NCBI RefSeq assembly: GCF_037081675.1
Contig: NZ_JAZAQL010000002.1
Location: 682,001-746,000, forward strand
DNA from: Halorubellus litoreus
Lineage (GTDB): Archaea > Halobacteriota > Halobacteria > Halobacteriales > Natrialbaceae
Direction: 5' to 3'
Length of the DNA: 64,000 bases
Program-made: the position numbers and the translations under genes
Part shown: positions 41,768 through 49,153 of the stretch, one piece after another
Layout: each line of letters starts with the position of its first letter
How positions within the stretch are numbered: position 1 is the stretch's first letter
The notes under the pieces: model-generated
Database searches by the model: none
Told to the model about the DNA's origin: nothing
Seen by the model: the letters and a program-made list of their open reading frames with translations, nothing else

Positions 41768-43247
41768 GCGACTCACCTCCCTTCGGCGCGCCGGCGTCCT
41801 CGCCTCCCTGCCTGCCCTCTCCAGGGTTCGGGCGACCGATGAGGCGGCCGTCGCTGATGGCGTCGACGTCGTCGGCGACCATCTTGAACGAGCGCTTGCG
41901 GCCCTCGGTGCGTGCGCGCTCGTCGAGGAAGTTCCCGTGTATCTCCTTGATGTCGTCGCTGACGTCGAGCTCCGCGAACTCGAAGATGCGGACGCGGCCG
42001 TCGTCGTCCCTCGCGGGGAGGACCGCGCCCATCGCGGCGTCGCTCGGCGCGAACGGCACGTCGAGCGCCCCGCTCGCGAACGCGTCGACGACGCCGAGTG
42101 CGACGTCGCCGTCGCCGTGCGCTTCGACGGTGTCGACGAGCTCCATCGCGGTGCGCTCGATGAGCTCCTGCTCCTCGTCGACGCCCTCCAGGGTGATGGC
42201 TTGCTCGCGGACCATGTCCAGCATCTGCCGGGTCGTCCGCAAGCCCGCGGCGTTCGCCTCCTTCGTCGGGACGCCCTGGAACTCCTGGGGCGACTTCGTG
42301 ATGACCTTGTCCGGCTGCGCGATCGCGGCGGTCGTCCCACCGAGGCCGATGACGCCGTTCGCGCGCGCCTCGTCCGGCGGGAACCCGCCCATCCACTCGT
42401 GGAAGACCGTCGTCACCTCGACCGCGTCGGGGAGGTACTCGTTCCCGAGCTTCTTGAGCGCGCGGAGCGCGGCGACGTCCTGGACGAGGTTCCCGACCTG
42501 TCCGTACCCGAGCGTCAGCGAGCGCACGCCCTGTGTCGCAGCGAGCTTGCCCTCGACGAGCATCACCGCGATGGCGATGCTCGGCGGGACGAGCGTGCCC
42601 GTCAGGGGACCGAACGGCTCGCGGTTGATGGTGATGCCGCGTTCGGTGTACGCGCCCGCGAGCCGGTCGACGAACTGCCAGTGCTCGATGGTGTCCGCGA
42701 GCGAGTTCTCCTTGCAGTAGGGGATGTTGTAGCTGATGGGGCCGCCCTCGAAGCTCTGGAAGCCGCCCGCGAACGTGATGGCGGCGAGCAGTCGCGCGTC
42801 GGGCGTCCCGTGCCGGACCTCGATGGGCGCGTCGAGCGCTTCGACGAGTTCGCGGCAGCGCTCGACGCCGTGATTCACCGCCGGGAATCCGTTCAGCGCG
42901 GCCTTCCCGGTCTCGCGCGCCTCCTCCAGCCCGGTCTGAGCCTTCTCGTATTGGTTGTCGCGCGTGTACGAGTCGATGGTCGTCGGCAGGAGGTCCGCCT
43001 GCCCTTCGTTCTGGAGGTGCTCCAGGAGCGATATCTGTTCTTCGAGACGCGCGACGCCAGCTCGCGGCTGGAGGAGCGGGCGGTCGGCGTTCTCGAGGAC
43101 GTCGGCGAACCGCTTGCTCGCGGGCAGGGACTCGTGGAACTCGACGGCTTCCTCGAAGTCGACGGCTGCGCCTGTCGACCAGTTCCCGCGGACGTCCTCG
43201 TCGATGCGTCGCAACTGCTCGGCCGGGATGCGTTCGTCGCGTAACAT
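41757..43247 (-). CDS. glmE: Glutamate mutase epsilon subunit
   Basis: The 496-residue large subunit of the B12-dependent glutamate mutase converts L-glutamate to threo-3-methylaspartate, the entry step of the methylaspartate cycle. Typical sequence includes ISLLEHLQNEGQADLLPTT near 70-88, EVRHGTPDARLLAAITFAGG near 142-161, FEGGPISYNIPYCKENSL near 165-182 (substrate-binding region) and EPFGPLTGTLVPPSIAIAV near 211-229. The ATG at 43247 follows the glmS stop by 4 nt, which indicates translational coupling of the two subunits. A MutL-type reactivating protein (GlmL) is not present in the window. Gene order glmS-glmE-mal-mch is as in Haloarcula-type clusters. Confidence 0.95.
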   Translation of the reverse strand: MLRDERIPAEQLRRIDEDVRGNWSTGAAVDFEEAVEFHESLPASKRFADVLENADRPLLQPRAGVARLEEQISLLEHLQNEGQADLLPTTIDSYTRDNQYEKAQTGLEEARETGKAALNGFPAVNHGVERCRELVEALDAPIEVRHGTPDARLLAAITFAGGFQSFEGGPISYNIPYCKENSLADTIEHWQFVDRLAGAYTERGITINREPFGPLTGTLVPPSIAIAVMLVEGKLAATQGVRSLTLGYGQVGNLVQDVAALRALKKLGNEYLPDAVEVTTVFHEWMGGFPPDEARANGVIGLGGTTAAIAQPDKVITKSPQEFQGVPTKEANAAGLRTTRQMLDMVREQAITLEGVDEEQELIERTAMELVDTVEAHGDGDVALGVVDAFASGALDVPFAPSDAAMGAVLPARDDDGRVRIFEFAELDVSDDIKEIHGNFLDERARTEGRKRSFKMVADDVDAISDGRLIGRPNPGEGRQGGEDAGAPKGGESRAD

Positions 43248-43251
43248 CGGG

Positions 43252-43686
43252 TCAGGCGGTGACGCGTTCTGTATCGCGCTCGCTGTGCGCGCAGTCCATC
43301 TCGAGGGCGCGGATCGCTTCCTCGGGACTGGTTTCGCTGTCGAAGACGCGGTCGAAACCCATGTCGCGGAACGTGCGTCGGGTCTCCTCGAAGTCGCTCT
43401 GGCCGACTGCGAGGTTCCCGCCGATGTACGTGACGGTGTCGACGCCCGCTTCCTGTAGGGTCTCGTGGAAGCCGCGGCAGTCCTGCTCCGCGTGCCCGTA
43501 GAGCGAGGAGACGAGTACAGCGTCGGCGTCGTGGGTAGCTGCGGACTCGGCGAACTCCTCCTGGGAGGTCTGGACGCCGAGATTGTGAACCTCGAACCCT
43601 GCTGCGGAGAGGGCCTGTTCGAGGATGGTGATACCGACGACGTGCGCGTCGGACCCGATGACACCGAGAGTGACTGTCGCGGCCAT
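43252..43686 (-). CDS. glmS: Glutamate mutase sigma (cobalamin-binding) subunit
   Basis: The 144-residue protein has the B12-binding signature DxHxxG at residues 13-18 (GSDAHVVGITILEQAL), where the His replaces the dimethylbenzimidazole ligand of cobalt. SSLYGHAEQDC near 60-70 and the family VTYIGGNLAVGQ near 86-97 also match. It forms the active site with GlmE. The ATG at 43686 is preferred over an earlier in-frame start at 43710, because the extra residues are not conserved and the TATA region lies there. It is the first gene of the leftward methylaspartate operon, which shares an AT-rich promoter region with divergent mct. Confidence 0.95.
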   Translation of the reverse strand: MAATVTLGVIGSDAHVVGITILEQALSAAGFEVHNLGVQTSQEEFAESAATHDADAVLVSSLYGHAEQDCRGFHETLQEAGVDTVTYIGGNLAVGQSDFEETRRTFRDMGFDRVFDSETSPEEAIRALEMDCAHSERDTERVTA

Positions 43687-43835
43687 GTAGCTCCAAAGTT
43701 GTATGAACAATAGTTAAAGATAATGGTCTATCATGATAATATTCCTTATACACGTTGAAGGGTGCGTTTGAGAATAAACCACACCATCATTATCTATTGG
43801 GAAGGTTTTTGCGTGACGGCGTCCACGAACGCCCC
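43687..43835. promoter_or_regulatory. AT-rich divergent promoter of glmS operon and mct
   Basis: This 149-nt gap is far richer in A/T than its surroundings. On the minus strand TTTAACTA at about 43710-43717 lies 24-31 nt before the glmS ATG. On the plus strand GTTTTTG at 43805-43811 lies 25-31 nt before the mct ATG at 43836. The shared region offers one place to co-regulate the whole cycle. Confidence 0.6.
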
Positions 43836-45149
43836 ATGCCAGGACGCGACGCCGGCGACGAGCCGGCATCGAACCGCGCCGACAGCCACACCGGCGGCGA
43901 CGACGCCGACCCCACCACGGGGACCGGCGCGACGCGCACCGGCGACGAACCCGCGCCCGGCAACGAGGGCCCGCTCTCGGACCTCCGCGTCGTCGACCTC
44001 ACGCAGGTACTCGCCGGCCCGTACTGCACGATGCTGCTCGCTGACCTCGGCGCGGACGTCGTCAAGGTCGAACGCCCCGGCGGCGACCTCATCCGCTCGA
44101 ACCCCCCGCACGTCGGCGACGCCGACGACGAACCCTACGGCGGCTACTTCCAGAGCGTCAACCGCGGGAAGCGCAGCGTCGAACTCGACCTCGGCGACGA
44201 CGACGACCGCGAGGACTTCCGCTACCTCGTCGAGTCCGCGGACGTCGTCGTCGAGAACTACCGCGCCGGCACCATGGAGCGCCTCGGGTGCGCGTACGAG
44301 GACCTCAAGGAGCTGAACCCGGAGCTCATCTACGCGAGCATCCGCGGGTTCGGCGACCCCCGCACGGGCGAGAGCCACAGACAGGGCCAGCCGAGCTTCG
44401 ACCTCGTCGCACAGGCACTCGGTGGCGTCATGGAGATAACCGGCCAGGCGGACGGGCCACCGACGAAGGTCGGGCCCGGCATCGGCGACCTCTTCACCGC
44501 CGTCCTCGAAGCCGTCGGCATCCTCGCCGCCGTCCACCGGCGCGAGCGAACCGGCGAAGGCAGCTACGTGGACACCGGCATGTACGACGCGATGGTGTCG
44601 ATGTGCGAGCGCGCCGTCTACCACTACTCGTACGACGACGACGTCCTCACGCGACAGGGCAACAGCCACCCGACGCTGTTCCCGTACAACGCCTTTGAGG
44701 CCGACGACGGCTACGTCGTCATCGCCGCGTTCAGCGACGGTCACTGGCGCGAGCTCTGCGAGGCGATGGACCGCCCCGACCTCGCCGCCGACTACCCCGA
44801 CGCGCCCAGCCGGATCCGCGCCCGCGACGACCTCCGCCCGCAGATAGCCGAGTGGACGCGCACCCTCAGCGCCGACGGCATCGTCGACCTGCTCGACGGC
44901 CGCGTCCCCGCCGCACCCGTCCAGGACACCGCCGACATCTTCGACGACCCGCACGTCCACGACCGCGGGATGCTCGCCGACGTCGAACAACCCGGTGCGG
45001 ACCGCGACGTCACCGTCGCCGGCTGCCCGATCAAGTTCGGCGACGCCCCCACCGGTCCCCGAGGCCGCGCCCCACTCCTCGACGAGCACCGCGACGAACT
45101 GCTCGGCGACCGCGACCGCGAACGCCCGCGCGCCAGCGGCGACGACTGA
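43836..45149 (+). CDS. mct: Succinyl-CoA:mesaconate CoA-transferase (class III CoA-transferase)
   Basis: From the ATG at 43836 the protein has 437 residues. The first ~40 are acidic and low-complexity. The class III (CaiB/BaiF) CoA-transferase core begins LSDLRVVDLTQVLAGPYCTMLLAD-like (catalytic Asp within MLLADLGADVVKVE), with GGYFQSVNRGKRSVELDL, VENYRAGTMERLGCAYEDL and GDLFTAVLEAVGILAAVHRRE. It activates mesaconate with CoA from succinyl-CoA in the methylaspartate cycle. The Met at 43755 in the same frame is rejected: the chosen ATG has a TATA box at the right distance. It is divergent from glmS and completes the set glmS, glmE, mal, mct, mch, citE. Confidence 0.88.
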   Translation: MPGRDAGDEPASNRADSHTGGDDADPTTGTGATRTGDEPAPGNEGPLSDLRVVDLTQVLAGPYCTMLLADLGADVVKVERPGGDLIRSNPPHVGDADDEPYGGYFQSVNRGKRSVELDLGDDDDREDFRYLVESADVVVENYRAGTMERLGCAYEDLKELNPELIYASIRGFGDPRTGESHRQGQPSFDLVAQALGGVMEITGQADGPPTKVGPGIGDLFTAVLEAVGILAAVHRRERTGEGSYVDTGMYDAMVSMCERAVYHYSYDDDVLTRQGNSHPTLFPYNAFEADDGYVVIAAFSDGHWRELCEAMDRPDLAADYPDAPSRIRARDDLRPQIAEWTRTLSADGIVDLLDGRVPAAPVQDTADIFDDPHVHDRGMLADVEQPGADRDVTVAGCPIKFGDAPTGPRGRAPLLDEHRDELLGDRDRERPRASGDD

Positions 45150-45248
45150 CCCGGGACTACGCGATCGAACCGGCGCTCAGGCGTCCGCGAGCACCACGCC
45201 AGCACGCGTCAACCCCGCTTTTTCTTGCTCGCCGTCGTACTCCAGAGC

Positions 45249-45767
45249 ATGCACGCTCGACACGTCCTCGCGCTCGCGGTCGCGCTCGCGCTCGCCGTCG
45301 GCCTCGCCGGCTGTCTCGACTCGCCCAGTTCAGGGCCGAACGCGCCACCCGGGAACGAGTCCTTCACCGTCGAGATGACCGGGAACTCGACGCACAGCGT
45401 CTACGTCGCCACGCACCTCTACACCGAGCGTCCCGAGTCGGTCACCCTCGAGTACGCGAACGGCACCACGCGCGAGTTCGAACTCCCGACCGAACAGGGT
45501 CTCGTCCAGGGCTCGGCCCCCGACGGCTTGCGGAGCGTCGCGACGCCCGAGGACGACGGCGGCGTCTACTTCGAGGGACCGCCCGCGTTCACCGCGAGCG
45601 CGAACGAGATCGCGCCGATGGAGACCGTCGTGTTCGTCGTGCGCGTCGACGGCAGCGACCAGGTCGCCGCGTGGGGCGTCGCGAACTGCGACGGTCACGT
45701 CGACCGCGTCACGCTCGACGCGACCGGGCGGACGGTTACCGTCGGCGGGCTCGCGTGCAGCAACTGA
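45249..45767 (+). CDS. Small lipoprotein, intact member of a tandem pair
   Basis: The 172-residue product has a signal with lipobox LAGC (Cys22: VALALAVGLAGC) and a mature part of about 150 residues with SVYVATHLYTERPESVTLEY, APMETVVFVVRVDG and AAWGVANCDGHVDRVTLD. There are two further cysteines. No family is recognised. The ATG at 45249 has a GCTTTTTC TATA-like box about 25 nt upstream (leaderless). A close paralogue follows at 45907-46562 with a frameshift, so the pair arose by tandem duplication. It is likely exported and lipid-anchored; the role is unknown. Confidence 0.75.
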   Translation: MHARHVLALAVALALAVGLAGCLDSPSSGPNAPPGNESFTVEMTGNSTHSVYVATHLYTERPESVTLEYANGTTREFELPTEQGLVQGSAPDGLRSVATPEDDGGVYFEGPPAFTASANEIAPMETVVFVVRVDGSDQVAAWGVANCDGHVDRVTLDATGRTVTVGGLACSN

Positions 45768-45906
45768 CCTCGGCCCACGGTCGCCTGTCGCGGACCGAGG
45801 TCGGTCATCGCTGGCCTGCCCGCTCAGCAGGTCGACTGCACGTTCGAACCCGCCCGACACGCCCGCGCTATCGACCGCCAGTCACCGCGTTTTAGTCAAG
45901 GTTTTA

Positions 45907-46562
45907 ATGAGTACGTCTAATGCCCCGTACGTGACCGTCCTCCACGTGTTTCGCATCGCGCTCGCGCTCGCGGCCATCGTCGCACTCGCCGGGTGCCTCA
46001 CGGCCCCCAGTTCGACACGGTACGAACCGACCACACCGGACTACAGGGACGACTGGAACGAGTCGACCGACCTCGTCATCGAAGGGAACGTGCCGACCGC
46101 GCCAAGTTCGTCGTCGGGCTGTACGACGAACCCGTCGAGAACGTCAGGCTCTACTACGACAACGAAACGAGGACGTCCGTCGACGTTCCCAGAGAGCGTA
46201 TCGTGCTGCGCAACGCCAGCCCTGCCCTCGATGACCTCGGCAAACCGAAAGCAAACCACACCCTCAACTACCAGACCACGATCGCCACGAAAACGGGGTA
46301 CAACGCCATCGAACCGATGCAGACCGCGTTGTTCTCCGTCAGCCTCAACGGTACCATCCAACTGGACGCGTGGGGGGTCGTAACCTGCGACGAGCACATC
46401 GAACGCATCACGCTCGCCGTCGAGGACGGGAACCTCACCGTCGACAGCCTTACGTGCAGGAACGACCCCGAGGACGGAACTCGTTCGACCACGCCGGACG
46501 ACCCCGCGTCGACCGACCCGATGGCGGCCGTTCACACGGTGGCGCGGTCGACGAACTTGTAG
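45907..46562 (+). pseudogene. Frameshifted paralogue of the preceding lipoprotein
   Basis: From the ATG at 45907 about 63 residues read with a lipobox signal (VALAGC) and end VIEGNVPTAP. Then the frame must shift by one base near 46095-46105 to continue KFVVGLYDEPVENVRLYY, IEPMQTALFSVSLNG and DAWGVVTCDEHIERITL, which align with the intact paralogue (SVYVATHLY, APMETVVFVV, AAWGVANCDGHVDRVTL). The shift equals loss of one base (or gain of two). The remainder is well conserved with low GC drift, so the lesion is recent or a sequencing error. The 3' end (46562) overlaps the convergent small gene by about 30 nt. Confidence 0.75.
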
Positions 46563-46822
46563 AAGCGACTCGAATCGACGCCGGGGTCCTCCTCTGGCTG
46601 GTACACGAACGCCAGTCCCTCGCGTTCGAACGCCGCGAAGAACTCCGTCCACGAGACGACCCTGAACCGGTCCGAATCCGGGAACGAGAACCGGAGGACG
46701 TCCTCGGCGCCCGCGCCAGCGCGCGCCGGCTCCGCGTTCCGTTGCTCGGCCCATCGCCGTATCGTCTCGTGGTTCGTCGTCGCGTTCCCGTGACCACTGG
46801 CGGGAGAGACGGATTCGGACAT
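46532..46822 (-). CDS. Conserved small haloarchaeal protein, unknown function
   Basis: The 96-residue protein starts MSESVSPASGHG and contains NHETIRRWAEQRNAEPARAG near 16-35, followed by LRFSFPDSDRFRVVSWTEFFAAF near 44-65 (quoted in parts here: LRFSFPD and VVSWTEFFAAFE) and GLAFVYQPEEDPGVDSSRFY. This combination of an N-terminal NHxTIRxWAE helix and an F-rich tail is familiar from conserved haloarchaeal hypothetical proteins. No motif reveals its activity. It is convergent with and overlaps the 3' end of the frameshifted lipoprotein gene. The divergent neighbour starts 124 nt to the right. Confidence 0.7.
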   Translation of the reverse strand: MSESVSPASGHGNATTNHETIRRWAEQRNAEPARAGAGAEDVLRFSFPDSDRFRVVSWTEFFAAFEREGLAFVYQPEEDPGVDSSRFYKFVDRATV

Positions 46823-46945
46823 TCCTACTCGATTCTTCGAACGTCCGATGCCCAAGTCACCGGCCAAACCCGCTAGGTTCCGTTCCAGTCGACGGCGTCG
46901 TCGGGGAGAGAAACCCTTTTGCGCCTTCCATCCGGACGCTCTCGT

Positions 46946-47269
46946 ATGACCGACTGGCCGTTCGACCCCGACGGAGACGAAGGCAGCGAGGGCATGCGGA
47001 AGTACGGGATGGCGATCCTCGCGAAGCGACTCGACGAGGACGAGGACTTCCCGCTGAAAGCAGCCGACTTCGTCGACGAACACGGCGACGAACCCGTGCG
47101 CCTCAACCACCGTCGCGTCGTCAGCGTCGCCGACATCTTCGAGCACGTCGACAAGGGCGAGTTCGACGACATCGTCGACTTCCACAAGACCATCGGGCGA
47201 GCGATGCGCTCGGGCGACTTCTGGGAGTACCAACCGAAGGCCGGCGAATCCAACTACAAGCCCGCCTGA
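46946..47269 (+). CDS. Small haloarchaeal protein of the DUF5785 type
   Basis: The 107-residue protein starts MTDWPFDPDGDEGSEGMRKYG, then MAILAKRLDEDEDFPLKAADF, HRRVVSVADIFEHVDKGEFDD and FHKTIGRAMRSGDFWEYQP. From memory this is a widespread haloarchaeal family annotated as DUF5785. It contains no cysteine, signal or membrane segment. The ATG at 46946 is preferred over an in-frame start at 46919 because CCCTTTTG lies about 27 nt before it. A role in DNA or RNA binding is possible but unsupported. Confidence 0.75.
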   Translation: MTDWPFDPDGDEGSEGMRKYGMAILAKRLDEDEDFPLKAADFVDEHGDEPVRLNHRRVVSVADIFEHVDKGEFDDIVDFHKTIGRAMRSGDFWEYQPKAGESNYKPA

Positions 47270-47397
47270 GACGCCGAATCGCCTTCTCCCCCCAGTCCGT
47301 TCGATGACGTCGCCAGCAGCGCTCGCCGTTCGACGGCTAACCCGCGGCATCGCGTTTAGGGTGACTTAAGCCGTCGGCTCCGCTACGAGCCGGTAAC

Positions 47398-48156
47398 GTG
47401 ACGAACACTCAGGTCACTCTCTTCCAGATAGACAACTACGGTCCCTGGACGGTGACGCCCGAACCGCGCCGCGAGGTCGACCTCCAGACGCTGCAATCCC
47501 GCCTGTACGCGGACCTCTCCCAGCTCGTCGGGAACCGCGGCGGGTACGTCTTCTTCACGCGCTTCGACAACATGGTCGCGGTGACGAACGGGCTCGAGGA
47601 CGCAGACCTCGAACTCATCCAGGAGTCCGTGCGGAACCGGTACCCGGTGACGTTGAGCGTGGCGACGGCGACGGGGACGACGCCCGCGCAGGCGCTCGTC
47701 GACGCGACCGAACTCGTGCAGGACCACGGGAGCGCGCAGGACAAGTCCCGACGCGAGGTGCTCGCTGGCCGGACGATAGCGAGCGAGCATCGGCGCGAGG
47801 ACGACGTCCACATCGCGCACTTCGACGTGGTGGACGCCACCGGCAAGTACACGGACGAACTCGACGCGTTCGAGACGTTCACGCACATCGAGCAGGGGTA
47901 CGCGTCGCTCATGCGGCACCTCTACACCGAGTACGACGGGCTCGCGTTCTTCGTCGGCGGGGACAACGTCATCGCGACCGTCCCGGAACTCACCGAGAGC
48001 GAGTATCGAGCGGCTATCGAGCACGTGCAGGCGGACGCGGACGTCGAACTGCAGGTCGGCGTCAGTTCGGACCGAACCGCGCACGAGGCGGGGATGGACG
48101 CGAAGCACGCGCTCGAGGACTGTCGCGCCCGCAACACGACTGTCGAGTTCCACTAG
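47398..48156 (+). CDS. GTP cyclohydrolase IIa (archaeal type III)
   Basis: The 252-residue protein is the archaeal GTP cyclohydrolase that makes 2-amino-5-formylamino-6-ribosylamino-pyrimidinone phosphate for riboflavin and F420/FO precursors. Family stretches are TLFQIDNYGPWTVTPEPRRE near 7-26, QSRLYADLSQLVGNRGGYVF near 34-53, RFDNMVAVTNG near 55-65, YPVTLSVATATGTTP near 84 and GDNVIATVPEL near 185. The two-fold GGDEF-like core has the metal acidic residues in FDNM and GGDN. The start is GTG at 47398, with a CTTAAG-type TATA element about 30 nt upstream. It is not linked to ribAB-type genes here. Confidence 0.92.
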   Translation: MTNTQVTLFQIDNYGPWTVTPEPRREVDLQTLQSRLYADLSQLVGNRGGYVFFTRFDNMVAVTNGLEDADLELIQESVRNRYPVTLSVATATGTTPAQALVDATELVQDHGSAQDKSRREVLAGRTIASEHRREDDVHIAHFDVVDATGKYTDELDAFETFTHIEQGYASLMRHLYTEYDGLAFFVGGDNVIATVPELTESEYRAAIEHVQADADVELQVGVSSDRTAHEAGMDAKHALEDCRARNTTVEFH

Positions 48157-48166
48157 GGAGACGGCC

Positions 48167-48271
48167 TCGCCGCGTGATGCGGTCGACCGTTCGCCGCGTG
48201 ATGCGGTCGACCGTTCGCATCGAACGGCCTGCGCCACCGGTGTCGCTCGAACCGGCGTCGCTCGAACCGGC
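48167..48271. repeat. Two short tandem duplications upstream of the CBS gene
   Basis: A 24-bp unit is perfectly repeated at 48167-48190 and 48191-48214, and a 15-bp unit at 48242-48256 and 48257-48271. They lie after the GTP cyclohydrolase stop and 110-210 nt before the CBS-domain gene. The inner unit contains GGTCGACC, a local palindrome. Confidence 0.7.
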
Positions 48272-48379
48272 ATCGCGCCGGCCGGTTTCACGGCGCCACC
48301 GGCGCCGCCCCGTAACAGTTGGAACGGGCTTAAGTCTGCTGGAGGTACCTTTTAGAACGGCCGTGCCAATCACTCACGT

Positions 48380-48955
48380 ATGAATGCGGACGTGTCGATT
48401 CGCGACGTTGCAGCCAGGAACTTCGTCGGCGTCACGGAGACCGACTCCGTGAACGGCGCCGCGAAACTCATGTACGAGGACGACGCCAGTTGTGCGGTCG
48501 TCCTCCGGGGCTCGGAACCCGTCGGCATCGTCACAGAACGCGACGTCGTCGGCCTCATCGCCGAGGACGGCGACCCGATGAACACCGAGGTGAGCGTCGT
48601 GATGAGCGACCCGGTCGTCACGATCGACGCCGAGGAGTCCCTCGCGCTCGCCGCCGAACGCATGGGGACCGAGACCATCCGGCATCTCGTCGTCACCGCG
48701 GGCGACGAACTCTTCGGAGTGCTCGCCGCGGACGACGTCCTCTCGGCGCGCTCGGCGACCGCACCCAGGAACGACGAACCGACCGCGGGCGACCTCGTCG
48801 AGAACGGCGGCATGCCCGTCGCTGACGACCGGAGTCAGCCCGCCGAGGACGCCACGTACGACCCGCAGAGCATCTGCGAGGTCTGTGGGTCGCTCAGCGA
48901 CACGCTCACCGACCGGAACGGACAGCTCGTCTGCGACAACTGCCTCGACGTCTAG
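48380..48955 (+). CDS. CBS-domain protein with C-terminal zinc ribbon
   Basis: The 191-residue protein contains a pair of CBS motifs (about 8-60 and 70-125: NFVGVTETDSVNGAAKLM, GIVTERDVVGLIAE, VVTIDAEESLALAAERM and GVLAADDVL), forming a Bateman-type adenosine-nucleotide-binding module. A C-terminal zinc ribbon ICEVCGSLSDTLTDRNG plus CDNCLDV (about 163-190) follows. CBS plus zinc-ribbon proteins are common in haloarchaea and may sense energy state or bind DNA/RNA. No catalytic domain is attached. The ATG at 48380 has a TTTTAGAACGG stretch upstream near 48351-48360 as a TATA-like region. Confidence 0.85.
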   Translation: MNADVSIRDVAARNFVGVTETDSVNGAAKLMYEDDASCAVVLRGSEPVGIVTERDVVGLIAEDGDPMNTEVSVVMSDPVVTIDAEESLALAAERMGTETIRHLVVTAGDELFGVLAADDVLSARSATAPRNDEPTAGDLVENGGMPVADDRSQPAEDATYDPQSICEVCGSLSDTLTDRNGQLVCDNCLDV

Positions 48956-49121
48956 CTGGAGGGTCGTCGGTTCGAACCTGCGGTCGCGCTGGGCGTCGCG
49001 GCCAACCGGCGTCGAACAGGTCCGGTCGGCCACCGTTTTATTTACTCACCACTGGAACAACCGGGTTTACCCGTCCAAACGCCACTGGAACCACCCCACG
49101 AAACGGCGGTCCCGGGGTCAG

Positions 49122-49131
49122 ACTTATTACA
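49122..49131 (+). promoter_or_regulatory. TATA box of the substrate-binding protein gene
   Basis: CTTATTAC lies about 24-31 nt before the ATG at 49154, the usual spacing for a haloarchaeal promoter. It stands out in a GC-rich flank. Confidence 0.5.
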
Positions 49132-49153
49132 CCCGCCTTTGTAAGGGACTCAC

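Noticed and set aside
46095..46105. Programmed ribosomal frameshifting in the second lipoprotein gene
   Set aside because: No slippery heptamer or strong downstream structure is obvious, and an intact paralogue is adjacent. A simple mutation or read error is more likely.
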